Assembly (NCBI RefSeq): GCF_020026305.1
Contig: NZ_CP075691.1
Span: 2,976,001 to 3,040,000 of the forward strand
Direction of reading: 5' to 3'
Length of the DNA stretch: 64,000 bases
Origin: Streptomyces sp. 135
GTDB taxonomy: Bacteria > Actinomycetota > Actinomycetes > Streptomycetales > Streptomycetaceae
Shown here: positions 28,812 to 37,566 of the stretch, one piece after another
Layout: every line of letters starts with the position of its first letter
Numbering within the stretch: position 1 is the first letter of the stretch
Program-made: the position numbers and the translations under genes
Notes under the pieces: generated by a model
What the model was told of the DNA's origin: nothing
The model's database searches: none
Seen by the model: the letters and a program-made list of their open reading frames with translations, nothing else

Positions 28812-30962
28812 CTAAACGGGGCGCGCGCCCGGGGGTGCCGTACGCGCCGTGTCGCCGCTCTCCGCGCCCTCCCGGAAGACGGCCATGAACGCGTGCAGGC
28901 GCGGCGAGGCGGCGAGGTCCTCCAGGGTGACGGGGCGTCCGGTGGCGTCGGCGACCGGCAGCCGCCAGTTGGGGTACTGGTCCCAGGTGCCGGGGAGGTT
29001 CTGCGGGCGGCGGTCGCCGACCGCGTCCGGCAGCCAGACGCCGATCATGCGGGCCGGCGTGGCGAGCAGGAAGCGGTGCAGGGCGCGGATCTCGTCCTCC
29101 TCGCAGCCCGTCCCGCCGGGCAGCATCCCGAGCCGGCAGAGCAGGCCGAGCCACTCGCGCACGTCGAGGGCGGCCTCGGCCCGCTCCTCGGCCAGGGGGC
29201 GGGTCAACAGGCCCAGTTCGTGGCGGAGTTGCACGTGCTCGCCGGTGAGGCGGGCGGCGGTCGGCGGCAGGTCGTGCGTGGTGGCGGTGGCCACGCAGTC
29301 GGCGCGCCACGCCTCGGCGGGCAGCGGGCGGCCGGTGCCCGCCCAGTCCCGTTCGAACCAGAGCACCGAGGTGCCGAGCACGCCGTGCTCGCGCAGCGTC
29401 TCGCGCACGCCCGGCTCGACGGTGCCGAGGTCCTCGCCGATGACGAGGGCGTCCGCGCGGTCCGCCTCCAGGGCGAGCACGGCGAGCATCGCCTCGGCGT
29501 CGTAGTGGACGTACGTCCCCTCGGTGGGCTCGCGGCCCTCGGGGACCCACCAGAGGCGGAACAGACCCATGACGTGGTCGATGCGCAGGGCCCCCGCGTG
29601 CCGCAGCAGTCCGCGTACGAGGGCGCGGTACGGGGCGTAACCGGACTCCGCGAGGCGGTCCGGGCGCCAGGGCGGCAGGCCCCAGTCCTGGCCGCGCGCG
29701 TTGAACGCGTCCGGCGGGGCCCCGACCGTCATGCGCGGCGCGAAGTGGTCCTGCTGGGCCCAGGCGTCGGCGCCGCCCGGGTGCACGCCGACCGCGAGGT
29801 CGTGCACCAGGCCGATGTCCATGCCCGCGTCGCGGGCGGTGCGCTGGGCGGCGGACAGCTGGGCGTCGGTGAGCCAGGCGAGGCGGCAGTGGAAGTCGAC
29901 GCGGTCCATCAGCTCGCGCCGGGCCCGGGCGGTCGCGGGCGAGGACGGGTCGCGCAGGGCCGCCGGCCAGGAGTGCCAGTCGGGGCCGTGGACCTCGGCG
30001 AGGGCGTACCAGGTGGCGTGGGCCTCGAGGGGGGCGCCCTGTCCGGCGAGGAAGGCGTGGTAGTCGGCGCGGCGGCCGGGGCCGAGGGGCACCTCGTGGA
30101 GCAGTTCGAGGGCTTCGCGCTTGAGGGCCCAGACCGCGTCCCGGTCGATCAACCGGCCCTCGCGCAGGACCCCTTCGCGCAGCGCACCGGCACGGCGGCG
30201 CAGGGCGTCGGCGCGGTCGCGGGCGTCCCCCGTCAGCCGGGCGAACTCCGGGACGGCCTCGACCCGCAGGTGCACCGGGTCGGGGAAGCGGCGGGAGGAG
30301 GGGCGGTACGGGGACGGGTCGCCGCCCGGGCCTTCGGACGGGCTCGGCACGGCGGCGTGCAACGGGTTCACCTGCACGAACCCGGCGTTCAGGGCGTGGC
30401 CGGACCAGGCGGCGAGCTCGGCCAGGTCGCCGAGGTCGCCCATGCCCCAGGAGTCGCGGGACAGCAGGGAGTACAGCTGCACCAGCAGCCCGTGCGTACG
30501 GCGCGGCGGGGTCTTGATCCGGCGGGGGGCGGCGATGAGGTGGGCCTCGGCGCGGCGCCCATCGGGGCTCCGTACGAGAAGCAGGTGCACGCCGGGCGGC
30601 AGCCCTGCCGGGCCTTCGGGCGCGGGGGCGGCGGCGTCCGCCGGAGGCACCGTCCACTCGATCACCTCGCCCCGCTCGGCCTCCACCCGCACCCGTGTCC
30701 CCCGCGGCAGCCCCGCGAGGGGTGCGGCCTCGGACAGGGGTTCGTCCGTCCAGGCGACCACCGTCGGCGGGAGCAGGCGTTCGGCCAGGTGCGCCTCGCG
30801 CGCGGCGAGGGCGGCGCGGATCGCCTCGGGGCCGCTCGCGTCCACGCCGAGCGCGGCGAGGGCCGCGACGACCGCGGCGTCGCTGACGGGGACGGTGCGC
30901 CCGGGGGACGGGGAGTAGGAGGTGGCCACCCCGTACGAGGCGGCCAGCCGGGAAAGGGCCAT
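28812..30962 (-). CDS. malQ: 4-alpha-glucanotransferase (amylomaltase)
   Basis: 716 residues, GH77. It transfers alpha-1,4-glucan segments in maltodextrin/glycogen metabolism in the cytoplasm. The nucleophile Asp is about residue 462 (LRIDHVMGLFRLWW), the acid/base Glu about 510 (GEDLGTV) and the transition-state Asp about 564 (THDLPPT). An N-terminal roughly 150-residue beta domain is present, as in the long actinobacterial form. The ATG overlaps the TGA of the small upstream gene (TGATG), so the two are translationally coupled. No other maltose genes are in the window. Confidence 0.95.
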   Translation of the reverse strand: MALSRLAASYGVATSYSPSPGRTVPVSDAAVVAALAALGVDASGPEAIRAALAAREAHLAERLLPPTVVAWTDEPLSEAAPLAGLPRGTRVRVEAERGEVIEWTVPPADAAAPAPEGPAGLPPGVHLLLVRSPDGRRAEAHLIAAPRRIKTPPRRTHGLLVQLYSLLSRDSWGMGDLGDLAELAAWSGHALNAGFVQVNPLHAAVPSPSEGPGGDPSPYRPSSRRFPDPVHLRVEAVPEFARLTGDARDRADALRRRAGALREGVLREGRLIDRDAVWALKREALELLHEVPLGPGRRADYHAFLAGQGAPLEAHATWYALAEVHGPDWHSWPAALRDPSSPATARARRELMDRVDFHCRLAWLTDAQLSAAQRTARDAGMDIGLVHDLAVGVHPGGADAWAQQDHFAPRMTVGAPPDAFNARGQDWGLPPWRPDRLAESGYAPYRALVRGLLRHAGALRIDHVMGLFRLWWVPEGREPTEGTYVHYDAEAMLAVLALEADRADALVIGEDLGTVEPGVRETLREHGVLGTSVLWFERDWAGTGRPLPAEAWRADCVATATTHDLPPTAARLTGEHVQLRHELGLLTRPLAEERAEAALDVREWLGLLCRLGMLPGGTGCEEDEIRALHRFLLATPARMIGVWLPDAVGDRRPQNLPGTWDQYPNWRLPVADATGRPVTLEDLAASPRLHAFMAVFREGAESGDTARTAPPGARPV

Positions 30963-31318
30963 CAGACCCCCATGGGGTCCAGGCCCGAGGCCGTACCGGT
31001 GGCGGTGGGCTCGCTGGTGAGGGGGGCGGCGTCGGCGAGGGGCGGCTCGCTGGTGAGCGGCGCGGCGTCGGCGAGCGGGGGCTCGCTGGTGAGCGGCGGC
31101 TCCAGGCAGGTGCAGGAGGAGGAGCCGTCGAGGCCCGAGTCGGGGCCGGAGACCTGGCGCGTGTCCGGGTTGGCGGCCTGGCGCGCGCCGAGGCCGGAGA
31201 GCCGGCGCGAGTGGGGACCGGAGACGAGATGCGTGCCGGGGGCGGAGATGAGATGCGTGTCGGGGGCGGGGACCTGTTTGGAGAGGGCGGAGAGCAGAAG
31301 ATTCGCGGAAGCGGCCAC
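30962..31318 (-). CDS. Unrecognised repeat-rich 118-residue protein coupled to malQ
   Basis: GTG 31318 lies 7 bases after a clear AGGAG, the third codon positions are nearly all G or C, and the TGA overlaps the malQ ATG, so this is probably a real gene rather than a shadow. I do not recognise the family. The product begins with a short hydrophobic stretch (AASANLLLSALS). It then has two near-copies of a seven-residue unit (DTHLISA / GTHLVSG), a Ser-rich CTC motif, and the unit PLTSEPPLADAA twice plus a third PLTSEP. It has low complexity with no globular signature and could be a disordered regulator or a precursor peptide. An in-frame extension to 31504 is possible but has no better site. Confidence 0.6.
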   Translation of the reverse strand: MAASANLLLSALSKQVPAPDTHLISAPGTHLVSGPHSRRLSGLGARQAANPDTRQVSGPDSGLDGSSSCTCLEPPLTSEPPLADAAPLTSEPPLADAAPLTSEPTATGTASGLDPMGV

Positions 31319-31397
31319 GTGGGGGCTCCTAATCAGGGGGCAGGTCACGGCAGCCCTACCCACTGCGCGGGGCCGCAGACGTATAGCGTGCATCAAC

Positions 31398-31411
31398 GTG
31401 ACCCTGGTCAC
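31398..31411. promoter_or_regulatory. GTGACC-N2-GGTCAC palindrome upstream of the malQ operon
   Basis: GTGACCCTGGTCAC is a 14-bp dyad, 80 bases before the start of the 118-residue gene and about 200 bases before the GH84 gene. TATACG lies just downstream on the minus strand (31385-31380), where a -10 box could be. It does not match the DasR dre consensus. The regulator is unknown. Confidence 0.5.
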
Positions 31412-31520
31412 AATTGCTTCTCCCGTGCGGGAGTTGCTTCGCGGGAGGTCTCGCGAGGGCCCGGAGCCCCGTGGTCCGCGCATGTTCCGCGAAGAATCCC
31501 CCACCTCTTCCTCACTTCCG

Positions 31521-31550
31521 TTGACACCCCCGGCACCTCAGTGGTGGGCT
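31521..31550 (+). promoter_or_regulatory. Possible promoter of the GH84 gene
   Basis: A consensus -35 TTGACA is at 31521-31526. The best -10 at 18 bases is a weak TGGGCT (31545-31550). The start codon is at 31608, so the leader would be about 50 bases. Confidence 0.35.
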
Positions 31551-31607
31551 CACTGCACACGTGACGTCAGGGCCCCCAGTGGAACGAGGCGAGAACGAGG
31601 AGTGGGC

Positions 31608-34600
31608 GTGCAGGTGCGGCGCAGGAAGGGCGCGGTCGCCATCGCGGCAGCCGTCATCGCGAGTGCGCTCGGCGGTGCGCCCGGCGCCATGGCGGCCCCG
31701 GGCCCCGGCGGACCCAGCGCCCCGGCCACCTCCCCGGACGGTGGCAGCGACGGCATCGGCTCCGGTGACCGTGGGAGCGGCGTCGCGCTGCCGTCCGTCT
31801 GGCCGCGCCCCCAGTCGATGGACGCCGCCGGGAGCGCCGTCACCGTGAGGGACGATGTCGTCCTCGTGACGCCGACCTACGACGGCCGAGGCGGCCGGGG
31901 CGACCGGAGCGACCGGAGCGGCACGCTCGGCGAGGACTCCGGCGACGCCTTCGACCCGTACGCCCTCGAAGCGCTCCGCGAAGTGCTGCACGACGCCGGT
32001 GCCCGCCGTGTCACCGAGGTGCGCGAAGGCGAGCCGCTGCCCATGGGCGGCGCCCTCGTCGTGCGCGTCGGCGGTCCCGGCGCCGAGCGGGCCCTGCGCG
32101 GCCTCGGCGCCGGTGAGCGCGGCGACCTGCCGTCGGGCGGGTACCGCCTGGCCGTCGGCCGCGTCGACGGGCGCGACACCGTCGCGCTCGCGGGAGCCGG
32201 CGAGGACGGCCTCTTCCACGGGGTGCAGACCCTGCGGCAGCTCACCGGCGGGGCGGGCCCGGCGAAGGGCGCCCGCACCCTGCCCGGCGTGCGGATCCGC
32301 GACTGGCCCGGCACCGCCGTGCGCGGACTGACCGAGGGGTTCTACGGCACCCCCTGGACCCGCGAGCAGCGCCTGGCCCAGCTCGACTTCATGGGCCGCA
32401 CCAAGCAGAACCGCTACCTCTACGCCCCCGGCGACGACCTCTACCGCCAGGCCCGCTGGCGCGAGCCCTACCCGGCGGACCAGCGCGCGGACTTCCGGGC
32501 CCTCGCCGCCCGCGCGAAGGCCAACCACGTCACGCTGGCCTGGGCCGTCTCCCCCGGCCAGGCGATGTGCATGTCGTCCGACCGGGACCTCAGGGACCTC
32601 ACCCGCAAGATCGACGCGATGTGGGCGCTCGGGGTGCGGGCCTTCCAGCTCCAGTTCCAGGACGTCAGCTACAGCGAGTGGCACTGCGAGCAGGACGCCG
32701 AGACGTTCGGCAGGGGTCCGAAGGCCGCCGCGAAGGCGCAGGCCAGGGTGGCCAACGCCGTCGCCGCGCACCTGGCCGGGCGCCACCGGGGCGCCGAGCC
32801 GCTCTCCCTGATGCCGACCGAGTACTTCCAGGACGGCACGACCGCGTACCGCGCGGCCCTCGCGTCCGGCCTGGACCACCGGGTGCAGGTGGCCTGGACC
32901 GGCGTCGGCGTGGTCCCCAAGACCATCACGGGACGCGACCTGGCGGGCGCCCGCGAGGCGTTCGGCCCGCACCCGCTGGTCACGATGGACAACTACCCGG
33001 TCAACGACTTCGCGCAGGACCGTATCTTCCTCGGCCCCTACACCGGCCGCCAGCCCGCCGTCGCCACCGGCTCGGCCGCCCTCCTCGGCAACGCCATGGA
33101 GCAGCCCGCCGCCTCCCGCATCCCGCTCTTCACGGCCGCGGACTACGCCTGGAACCCCCGCGCGTACCGCCCGCACGAGTCGTGGCTCGCCGCGATCGAC
33201 GACCTCGCGGGCGGTGACGTGAAGGCGCGGGGCGCGCTGCGGGCGCTGGCGGGCAACGACGCCTCCTCCGTGCTCGGCGCCGACGAGTCGGCGTACCTGC
33301 GGCCCCTGATGGACGACTTCTGGCGTGCGCGCACGACGACGGACCGCGCCCGCCTGGACGCCTCCGCCCGGCGGCTGCGCGCGGCGTTCGGTGTGATGCG
33401 CGAGGCGCCGCGGCGGCTCGCGGGCAGCGCGCTCGACGGCGAGGTGCGCCCGTGGATCGAGAAGCTGGCGCTGTACGGCGAGGCCGGTGAGGCGGCCGTG
33501 GACATGCTGCGCGCGCAGGCCCACGGTGACGGCGCGGCCGCCTGGCGTGCCTCGCGTGAGCTGACGAAGCTCCGCAAGGAGCTGCGGGCCAATGGCGTCA
33601 CCGTCGGCGAGGGCGTCCTCGACCCGTTCCTGACGCGGGCCCGTATGGCGTACGCGTCCTGGGCGGGGCTCGACGGCGGGCGGGCATCGGACGGCGCGAC
33701 GGCGCGGTTCGGCCGTGAGCGTCCGCTCGCGGCGGTGACGGCGCTGACCGACCCGGGCGCCAAGGGCAGCGTCGAGGTGCACATGCCCGGCAAGGGATGG
33801 CGGCGCGTCGGGGCCCTCGCCAGGAGCGGCTTCACCGAGCTCGACCTCACCCGTACGGATGATGGTGAGGGCGCGAAGAAGCACGGCGAGGGCGTGCGCG
33901 CCGACGCCGTCCGCGTCTCCCTCACCGACGGCACGGGTACGGTGCGCCATGTCGTCCCCTGGTACGCCGACGCCCCCGAGGCCCGGCTCTCGCTGGCCCG
34001 CACCGAGGCCGACGCGGAGATCGGCGGGGAGCCCCGCGAGGTCACGGCGAAGCTGCGCTCCCTGCGGCCCGGCAGTCTGCGCGGGCAGGTCGAGGCCAGG
34101 GCGCCGAAGGGCATCGAGGTGCGGGTGCCGGCGCGGACCACGCTGCCGCGCGGCACGGAGGTGGAGGTGCCGGTCGAGATCAGCGTCGCCGCGGGCACGC
34201 GGGCGGGGACGTACGAGATCCCGGTGTCCTTCGGGGACGAGACGCGCACGGTGTCGGTCCGCGCCTATCCGCGCACGGCGGGCCCGGACCTGGCGCGCGG
34301 CGCGAAGGCCTCGTCGTCGGGCGACGAGACCAGGGACTTCCCGGCGTCGGCCGCGAACGACGGCGATCCGTCGACCCGCTGGTCCTCGCCCGCCGAGGAC
34401 GGCGCGTGGTGGCAGGTGGAGCTGGCGGAGCCGGTGCGGCTCGGCCAGGTCGTGCTGCGCTGGCAGGACGCGTACGCGGCGGAGTACCGCGTGCAGACGT
34501 CGGCGGACGGCAGGACGTGGCGCACGGCCGCGACCGTGCGGGACGGCAGGGGCGGGCGCGAGGCGATCCGCATGGACGCGCGTGGGACGCGCTACCTCCG

Positions 34601-34694
34601 CGTCCAGGGCGACAAGCGCGCCACCCGCTTCGGCTACTCGCTCTGGTCGGTCGAGGCGTACGCGGTCGCCGACGGGCAGCGGCCGCGCGGCTAG
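31608..34694 (+). CDS. Secreted GH84 beta-N-acetylglucosaminidase-like protein
   Basis: About 1028 residues, in order: signal peptide (KGAVAIAAAVIASALGG), a GH20b-like N-terminal domain, a GH84 (NagJ/hyaluronidase) catalytic barrel from GLTEGFYGTPW (about residue 240), a helical domain, a NEW3-like beta domain and a C-terminal F5/8 type C carbohydrate-binding domain (ARGAKASSSGDETRDFPASA onwards). It would release N-acetylglucosamine from glycans outside the cell by substrate-assisted catalysis. The usual adjacent Asp pair reads Gln351-Asp352 (LQFQDVSYSEW), so one of the two acidic residues may be replaced. GTG 31608 was chosen 5 bases after GAGGAG. The chitosan operon nearby gives a thematic link only. 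Confidence 0.9.
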   Translation: MQVRRRKGAVAIAAAVIASALGGAPGAMAAPGPGGPSAPATSPDGGSDGIGSGDRGSGVALPSVWPRPQSMDAAGSAVTVRDDVVLVTPTYDGRGGRGDRSDRSGTLGEDSGDAFDPYALEALREVLHDAGARRVTEVREGEPLPMGGALVVRVGGPGAERALRGLGAGERGDLPSGGYRLAVGRVDGRDTVALAGAGEDGLFHGVQTLRQLTGGAGPAKGARTLPGVRIRDWPGTAVRGLTEGFYGTPWTREQRLAQLDFMGRTKQNRYLYAPGDDLYRQARWREPYPADQRADFRALAARAKANHVTLAWAVSPGQAMCMSSDRDLRDLTRKIDAMWALGVRAFQLQFQDVSYSEWHCEQDAETFGRGPKAAAKAQARVANAVAAHLAGRHRGAEPLSLMPTEYFQDGTTAYRAALASGLDHRVQVAWTGVGVVPKTITGRDLAGAREAFGPHPLVTMDNYPVNDFAQDRIFLGPYTGRQPAVATGSAALLGNAMEQPAASRIPLFTAADYAWNPRAYRPHESWLAAIDDLAGGDVKARGALRALAGNDASSVLGADESAYLRPLMDDFWRARTTTDRARLDASARRLRAAFGVMREAPRRLAGSALDGEVRPWIEKLALYGEAGEAAVDMLRAQAHGDGAAAWRASRELTKLRKELRANGVTVGEGVLDPFLTRARMAYASWAGLDGGRASDGATARFGRERPLAAVTALTDPGAKGSVEVHMPGKGWRRVGALARSGFTELDLTRTDDGEGAKKHGEGVRADAVRVSLTDGTGTVRHVVPWYADAPEARLSLARTEADAEIGGEPREVTAKLRSLRPGSLRGQVEARAPKGIEVRVPARTTLPRGTEVEVPVEISVAAGTRAGTYEIPVSFGDETRTVSVRAYPRTAGPDLARGAKASSSGDETRDFPASAANDGDPSTRWSSPAEDGAWWQVELAEPVRLGQVVLRWQDAYAAEYRVQTSADGRTWRTAATVRDGRGGREAIRMDARGTRYLRVQGDKRATRFGYSLWSVEAYAVADGQRPRG

Positions 34695-34728
34695 CGCACC
34701 GCGCGGCGAACGCCCCACCTACGACGAA

Positions 34729-34771
34729 GGCCCGGATCGTTTCCTAGGCGGAAATGCCATCGATCCGGGCC
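34729..34771. terminator. Inverted repeat between GH84 and HNH genes
   Basis: GGCCCGGATCG (34729-34739) is complementary to CGATCCGGGCC (34761-34771), enclosing 21 bases that include the HNH stop codon. It could serve the GH84 transcript; for the HNH gene it overlaps the coding end. GTTTCC follows the first arm. Confidence 0.5.
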
Positions 34772-35280
34772 ATCGCGTCGTCCGCGCCGAACGGCTGCAA
34801 GTACGGCAGCCAGCGCGGATCCCTGTGTCCGGTCCCGATGATGCGCCACGCGAGGCCCGAGGGCGGCGCGGGCTTGTGCCGCAGCCGCCAGCCGAGCTCC
34901 ATGAGGTGCCTGTCGGCCTTGACGTGGTTACAGCGGCGGCAGGCGGCCACCACGTTCTCCCAGGCGTGCTGTCCGCCCCGGCTCTTGGGAACGACGTGGT
35001 CGACGCTGGTTGCGACGCCACCGCAGTACATGCACCGACCGCCGTCGCGGGCGAACAGCGCCCGCCTGGTCAGAGGAACGGGCCCCCGATAAGGGACCCG
35101 GACGAACCGCTTGAGGCGGACCACGCTGGGTGCGGGGACGGTGCGAGTCGCACTGTGCATGAAGGCGCCGGATTCCTCGAGGCAGAGAGCCTTGTTCTCC
35201 AGGACGAGGACGAGCGCGCGGCGGAGCGGTACGACGCCGAGGGGCTCGTACGACGCGTTGAGGACCAGGACGTGCGGCAC
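34744..35280 (-). CDS. HNH endonuclease
   Basis: 178 residues. The HNH domain spans about residues 85-130, with CMYCGG, then SVDHVVPKSRGG (catalytic His), a conserved Asn in HAWENVV and CRRCN. The CxxC pairs would hold a structural zinc. The N-terminal half (VLVLNASYEPLGVVPLRRAL) is the domain typical of the small, very widespread actinobacterial HNH protein. Its biological role is not established. It is divergent from MscS. An ATG at 35280 behind GGAGG is well placed. Confidence 0.92.
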   Translation of the reverse strand: MPHVLVLNASYEPLGVVPLRRALVLVLENKALCLEESGAFMHSATRTVPAPSVVRLKRFVRVPYRGPVPLTRRALFARDGGRCMYCGGVATSVDHVVPKSRGGQHAWENVVAACRRCNHVKADRHLMELGWRLRHKPAPPSGLAWRIIGTGHRDPRWLPYLQPFGADDAMARIDGISA

Positions 35281-35572
35281 GGATGCCTCCTATAACGCCG
35301 GCGGCGCGTGGCTCGCGCCGGGACGATCTGTGGACAGTCTCCCCTCATGCCTGGTCGAAGCGCCAGCATGTACCGGTAACGGGCTCGAAGTGTTTTCGAC
35401 CACAGCGACATGCCACCGGCACGTCACCTGCTTCTTGCCCAGGTGAGCCCCGTCTCTCCCTCGAACATGACAACGATCCACACACAATGCCCCGTTAGTG
35501 TGGTGTGTCTGCCCGCTTCCCCCCTTGACTTCTCGTCCGCCGGGCAGGCCGCGATACCTGGAGGTACCTGCC

Positions 35573-36655
35573 GTGTTCTTGTCCGTCCTGTCGGCAGCCG
35601 GAACGGACCCGGACGACACGTCGACGCCGAAGCCGCCCACGTTCGAGGACGCCCAGGAGAGCGCCACGAACGCGGCGAGCTGGGTCGAGCAGAACTGGTC
35701 CACGTGGCTCGGCATCGGCCTGCGCATCGTGCTGATCGTCACGATCGCGGTCGTCCTGCGCATCCTGGTCCGGCGTGCCATCACCAAGCTCATAGACCGC
35801 ATGAACCGCACCGCGAACGCCGTGGACGGCACGGCGCTCGGCGGCCTCCTGGTGAACGTGGAGCGCCGCCGCCAGCGCTCGCAGGCCATCGGGTCCGTAC
35901 TCCGCTCGGTGGCGTCGTTCCTGATCCTCGGCACCGCGGCCCTGATGATCCTCGGCGCCTTCGAGATCAACCTCGCCCCGCTGCTGGCCTCGGCGGGTGT
36001 GGCGGGCGTGGCGATCGGTTTCGGCGCCCGCAACCTCGTCACGGACTTCCTCTCCGGTGTCTTCATGATCCTGGAGGACCAGTACGGGGTGGGCGACACG
36101 ATCGACGCGGGCGTCGCCTCCGGCGAGGTGATCGAGGTGGGCCTGCGCGTGACGAAGCTGCGGGGTGACAACGGCGAGATCTGGTACGTCCGCAACGGCG
36201 AGGTCAAGCGCATCGGCAACCTCTCGCAGGGCTGGTCCACGGCGGGCGTCGACGTGACGGTCCGCCCGGACGAGGACCTCGACCAGGTGAAGGCGACGCT
36301 GGCGGAGGTCGGCGAGGCCATGGCCAAGGACGAGCCGTGGAACGAGCGCCTGTGGGGCCCGGTGGAGATCCTCGGCCTGGACAGCGTCCTCCTGGACTCC
36401 ATGGTGATCCGCGTCTCGGCGAAGACGATGCCGGGCAAGTCCCTGGGCGTCGAGCGCGAGCTGCGCTGGCGCATCAAGCGGGCCTTCGACGAGGCGGGCA
36501 TCCGCATCGTGGGCGGCCTGCCCCTCCAGCCGGAGGAGACCCCGTCCGGCGACCCCACGGCGGCCATGGCACCCCCGTCCGCGTACGCCTCGACGACCTC
36601 CCCGCAGTCCCTGGCGACGGCCCCGATAACCCCGCCGCCGAACCTGTCGAAGTAG
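35573..36655 (+). CDS. Small-conductance mechanosensitive channel (MscS family)
   Basis: About 360 residues. Hydrophobic helices are at about residues 42-62 and 107-155, the last being the pore helix (LLASAGVAGVAIGFGARNLV). The MscS beta domain follows (FLSGVFMILEDQYGVGDTID), then an alpha/beta cytoplasmic domain and a short Pro/Ser-rich tail. It opens when membrane tension rises and lets solutes escape during osmotic downshift. GTG 35573 lies 7 bases after GGAGGT; an in-frame extension to 35498 has no such site. The 292-bp upstream region holds a CCACAC/GTGTGG inverted pair near 35479-35504 but no clear promoter. Confidence 0.92.
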   Translation: MFLSVLSAAGTDPDDTSTPKPPTFEDAQESATNAASWVEQNWSTWLGIGLRIVLIVTIAVVLRILVRRAITKLIDRMNRTANAVDGTALGGLLVNVERRRQRSQAIGSVLRSVASFLILGTAALMILGAFEINLAPLLASAGVAGVAIGFGARNLVTDFLSGVFMILEDQYGVGDTIDAGVASGEVIEVGLRVTKLRGDNGEIWYVRNGEVKRIGNLSQGWSTAGVDVTVRPDEDLDQVKATLAEVGEAMAKDEPWNERLWGPVEILGLDSVLLDSMVIRVSAKTMPGKSLGVERELRWRIKRAFDEAGIRIVGGLPLQPEETPSGDPTAAMAPPSAYASTTSPQSLATAPITPPPNLSK

Positions 36656-36775
36656 ACCCGCCCGTCCGGGTGAACCGCGCATGATCTTCCCCGGGCGCCC
36701 GCTCGGCGCCGCCATGCTCCCGCTGGGGCACCCGGAACGGGCGTAGCCTGGCATCAGCGACAGGGAGGACCAGCG

Positions 36776-37396
36776 ATGAGCGCCGATCCCATCACGGAGC
36801 CGAGCATGCTGCCGCAGCAGGACCCCATCGATCTACTGATCGCGTTCGAAGAGGCATCCGAGGTGCCGATTCGTCCCGAGTACTTCGAGGGGATGGGCAT
36901 CGTGCCACCACAGCCCGACGACGAACACAACCACGAGGCCGCCGAGCTGTACTTCCAGCTCCGCTCGGCCGGCATTCGTCTGGCCGGCTTCGGCAACGGC
37001 TACCGCGTCGGCCCCAGGGGGGGCCGTACCACGGCCCTCGTCATTCCCGACTTCTACGTGCGCCGCCGCAGGCCGTCGGAGCTCGACGAGTCGTACCGCA
37101 AGGCCCACAAGGGCTGGTACTCCATCGAACTGCTCGCCCTCGTGGGCGAGGTCACCTCCAGCAACCACGAGACCGACACCGGCCCGAAGTACCGCACCTA
37201 CGCCGCCGCGGGCGTCCCCGTCTACGTACTGCTCCACCGCCAGGAGGGCAAGGCGTACGCCTACTCCGACCCGGTCCAGGAGGAGGATCCCGCCAAGGCC
37301 CACTACGCCACCAAGGTCGAGGTCGAGCTGGGCCACCCGCTGCCGCTCCCCGAGCCCTACCCGAAGCTCGACACGGCGTTCCTCGTGGAGGAGTAG
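36776..37396 (+). CDS. Uma2-family (DUF820) PD-(D/E)XK nuclease-like protein
   Basis: 206 residues. It shows the Uma2 pattern: N-terminal IRPEYFEGMGIV, NHEAAELYFQLR, then the acidic core VIPDFYV, with IELLALVGEVTSS and KYRTYAAAGVPVYVLLHRQE (the expected E-V/K-x-Y arrangement) in the middle. The family is a restriction-endonuclease fold abundant in Streptomyces with no settled role; it may act on mobile DNA or in repair. It stands alone between MscS and csnR. ATG 36776 follows AGGGAGGACC at a good distance. Confidence 0.88.
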   Translation: MSADPITEPSMLPQQDPIDLLIAFEEASEVPIRPEYFEGMGIVPPQPDDEHNHEAAELYFQLRSAGIRLAGFGNGYRVGPRGGRTTALVIPDFYVRRRRPSELDESYRKAHKGWYSIELLALVGEVTSSNHETDTGPKYRTYAAAGVPVYVLLHRQEGKAYAYSDPVQEEDPAKAHYATKVEVELGHPLPLPEPYPKLDTAFLVEE

Positions 37397-37479
37397 CGCC
37401 CGCGAGCACGCCGTGCCGCACCCCGTGCAACACCCCGCCCCCGCAGGTAACGACTTGGTTGCCGCGGGGGCCTCTTCTA

Positions 37480-37509
37480 TTGACGGCCTGTTCACGCCAG
37501 CCGTACGGT
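37480..37509 (+). promoter_or_regulatory. csnR-K operon promoter
   Basis: TTGACG (37480-37485) and TACGGT (37504-37509) are 18 bases apart, placing the transcription start close to 37516-37520, immediately next to the GGAAAGTTTCC operator. Binding there would block initiation. Confidence 0.6.
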
Positions 37510-37517
37510 CCTCACCA

Positions 37518-37534
37518 ATTGGAAAGTTTCCTAA
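37518..37534. promoter_or_regulatory. csnO: CsnR operator
   Basis: GGAAAGTTTCC (37521-37531) with flanking A/T bases on both sides forms a dyad 36 bases before the csnR start. From memory, CsnR of S. coelicolor binds a palindrome of this GGAAA-TTTCC type at the csnR and chitosanase promoters. The match in place and form is strong support. Confidence 0.65.
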
Positions 37535-37566
37535 CAGTTAGTGGCCACGGAAGGGCAGGTGCCGTC

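Noticed and set aside
31398..31411. DasR (dre) site upstream of GH84/malQ
   Set aside because: The palindrome GTGACC-N2-GGTCAC does not match the dre form with its central TCTAGA-like core.
30962..31504. RiPP biosynthetic cluster around the repeat-rich small gene
   Set aside because: No cyclase, dehydratase, radical-SAM or exporter gene is adjacent; the neighbours are malQ and GH84. The PIMT-like gene is 24 kb away.
28893..31607. Long plus-strand frame extending the GH84 gene upstream across malQ
   Set aside because: It is antisense to malQ and its partner; the GH84 signal peptide and ribosome-binding site place the true start at 31608.
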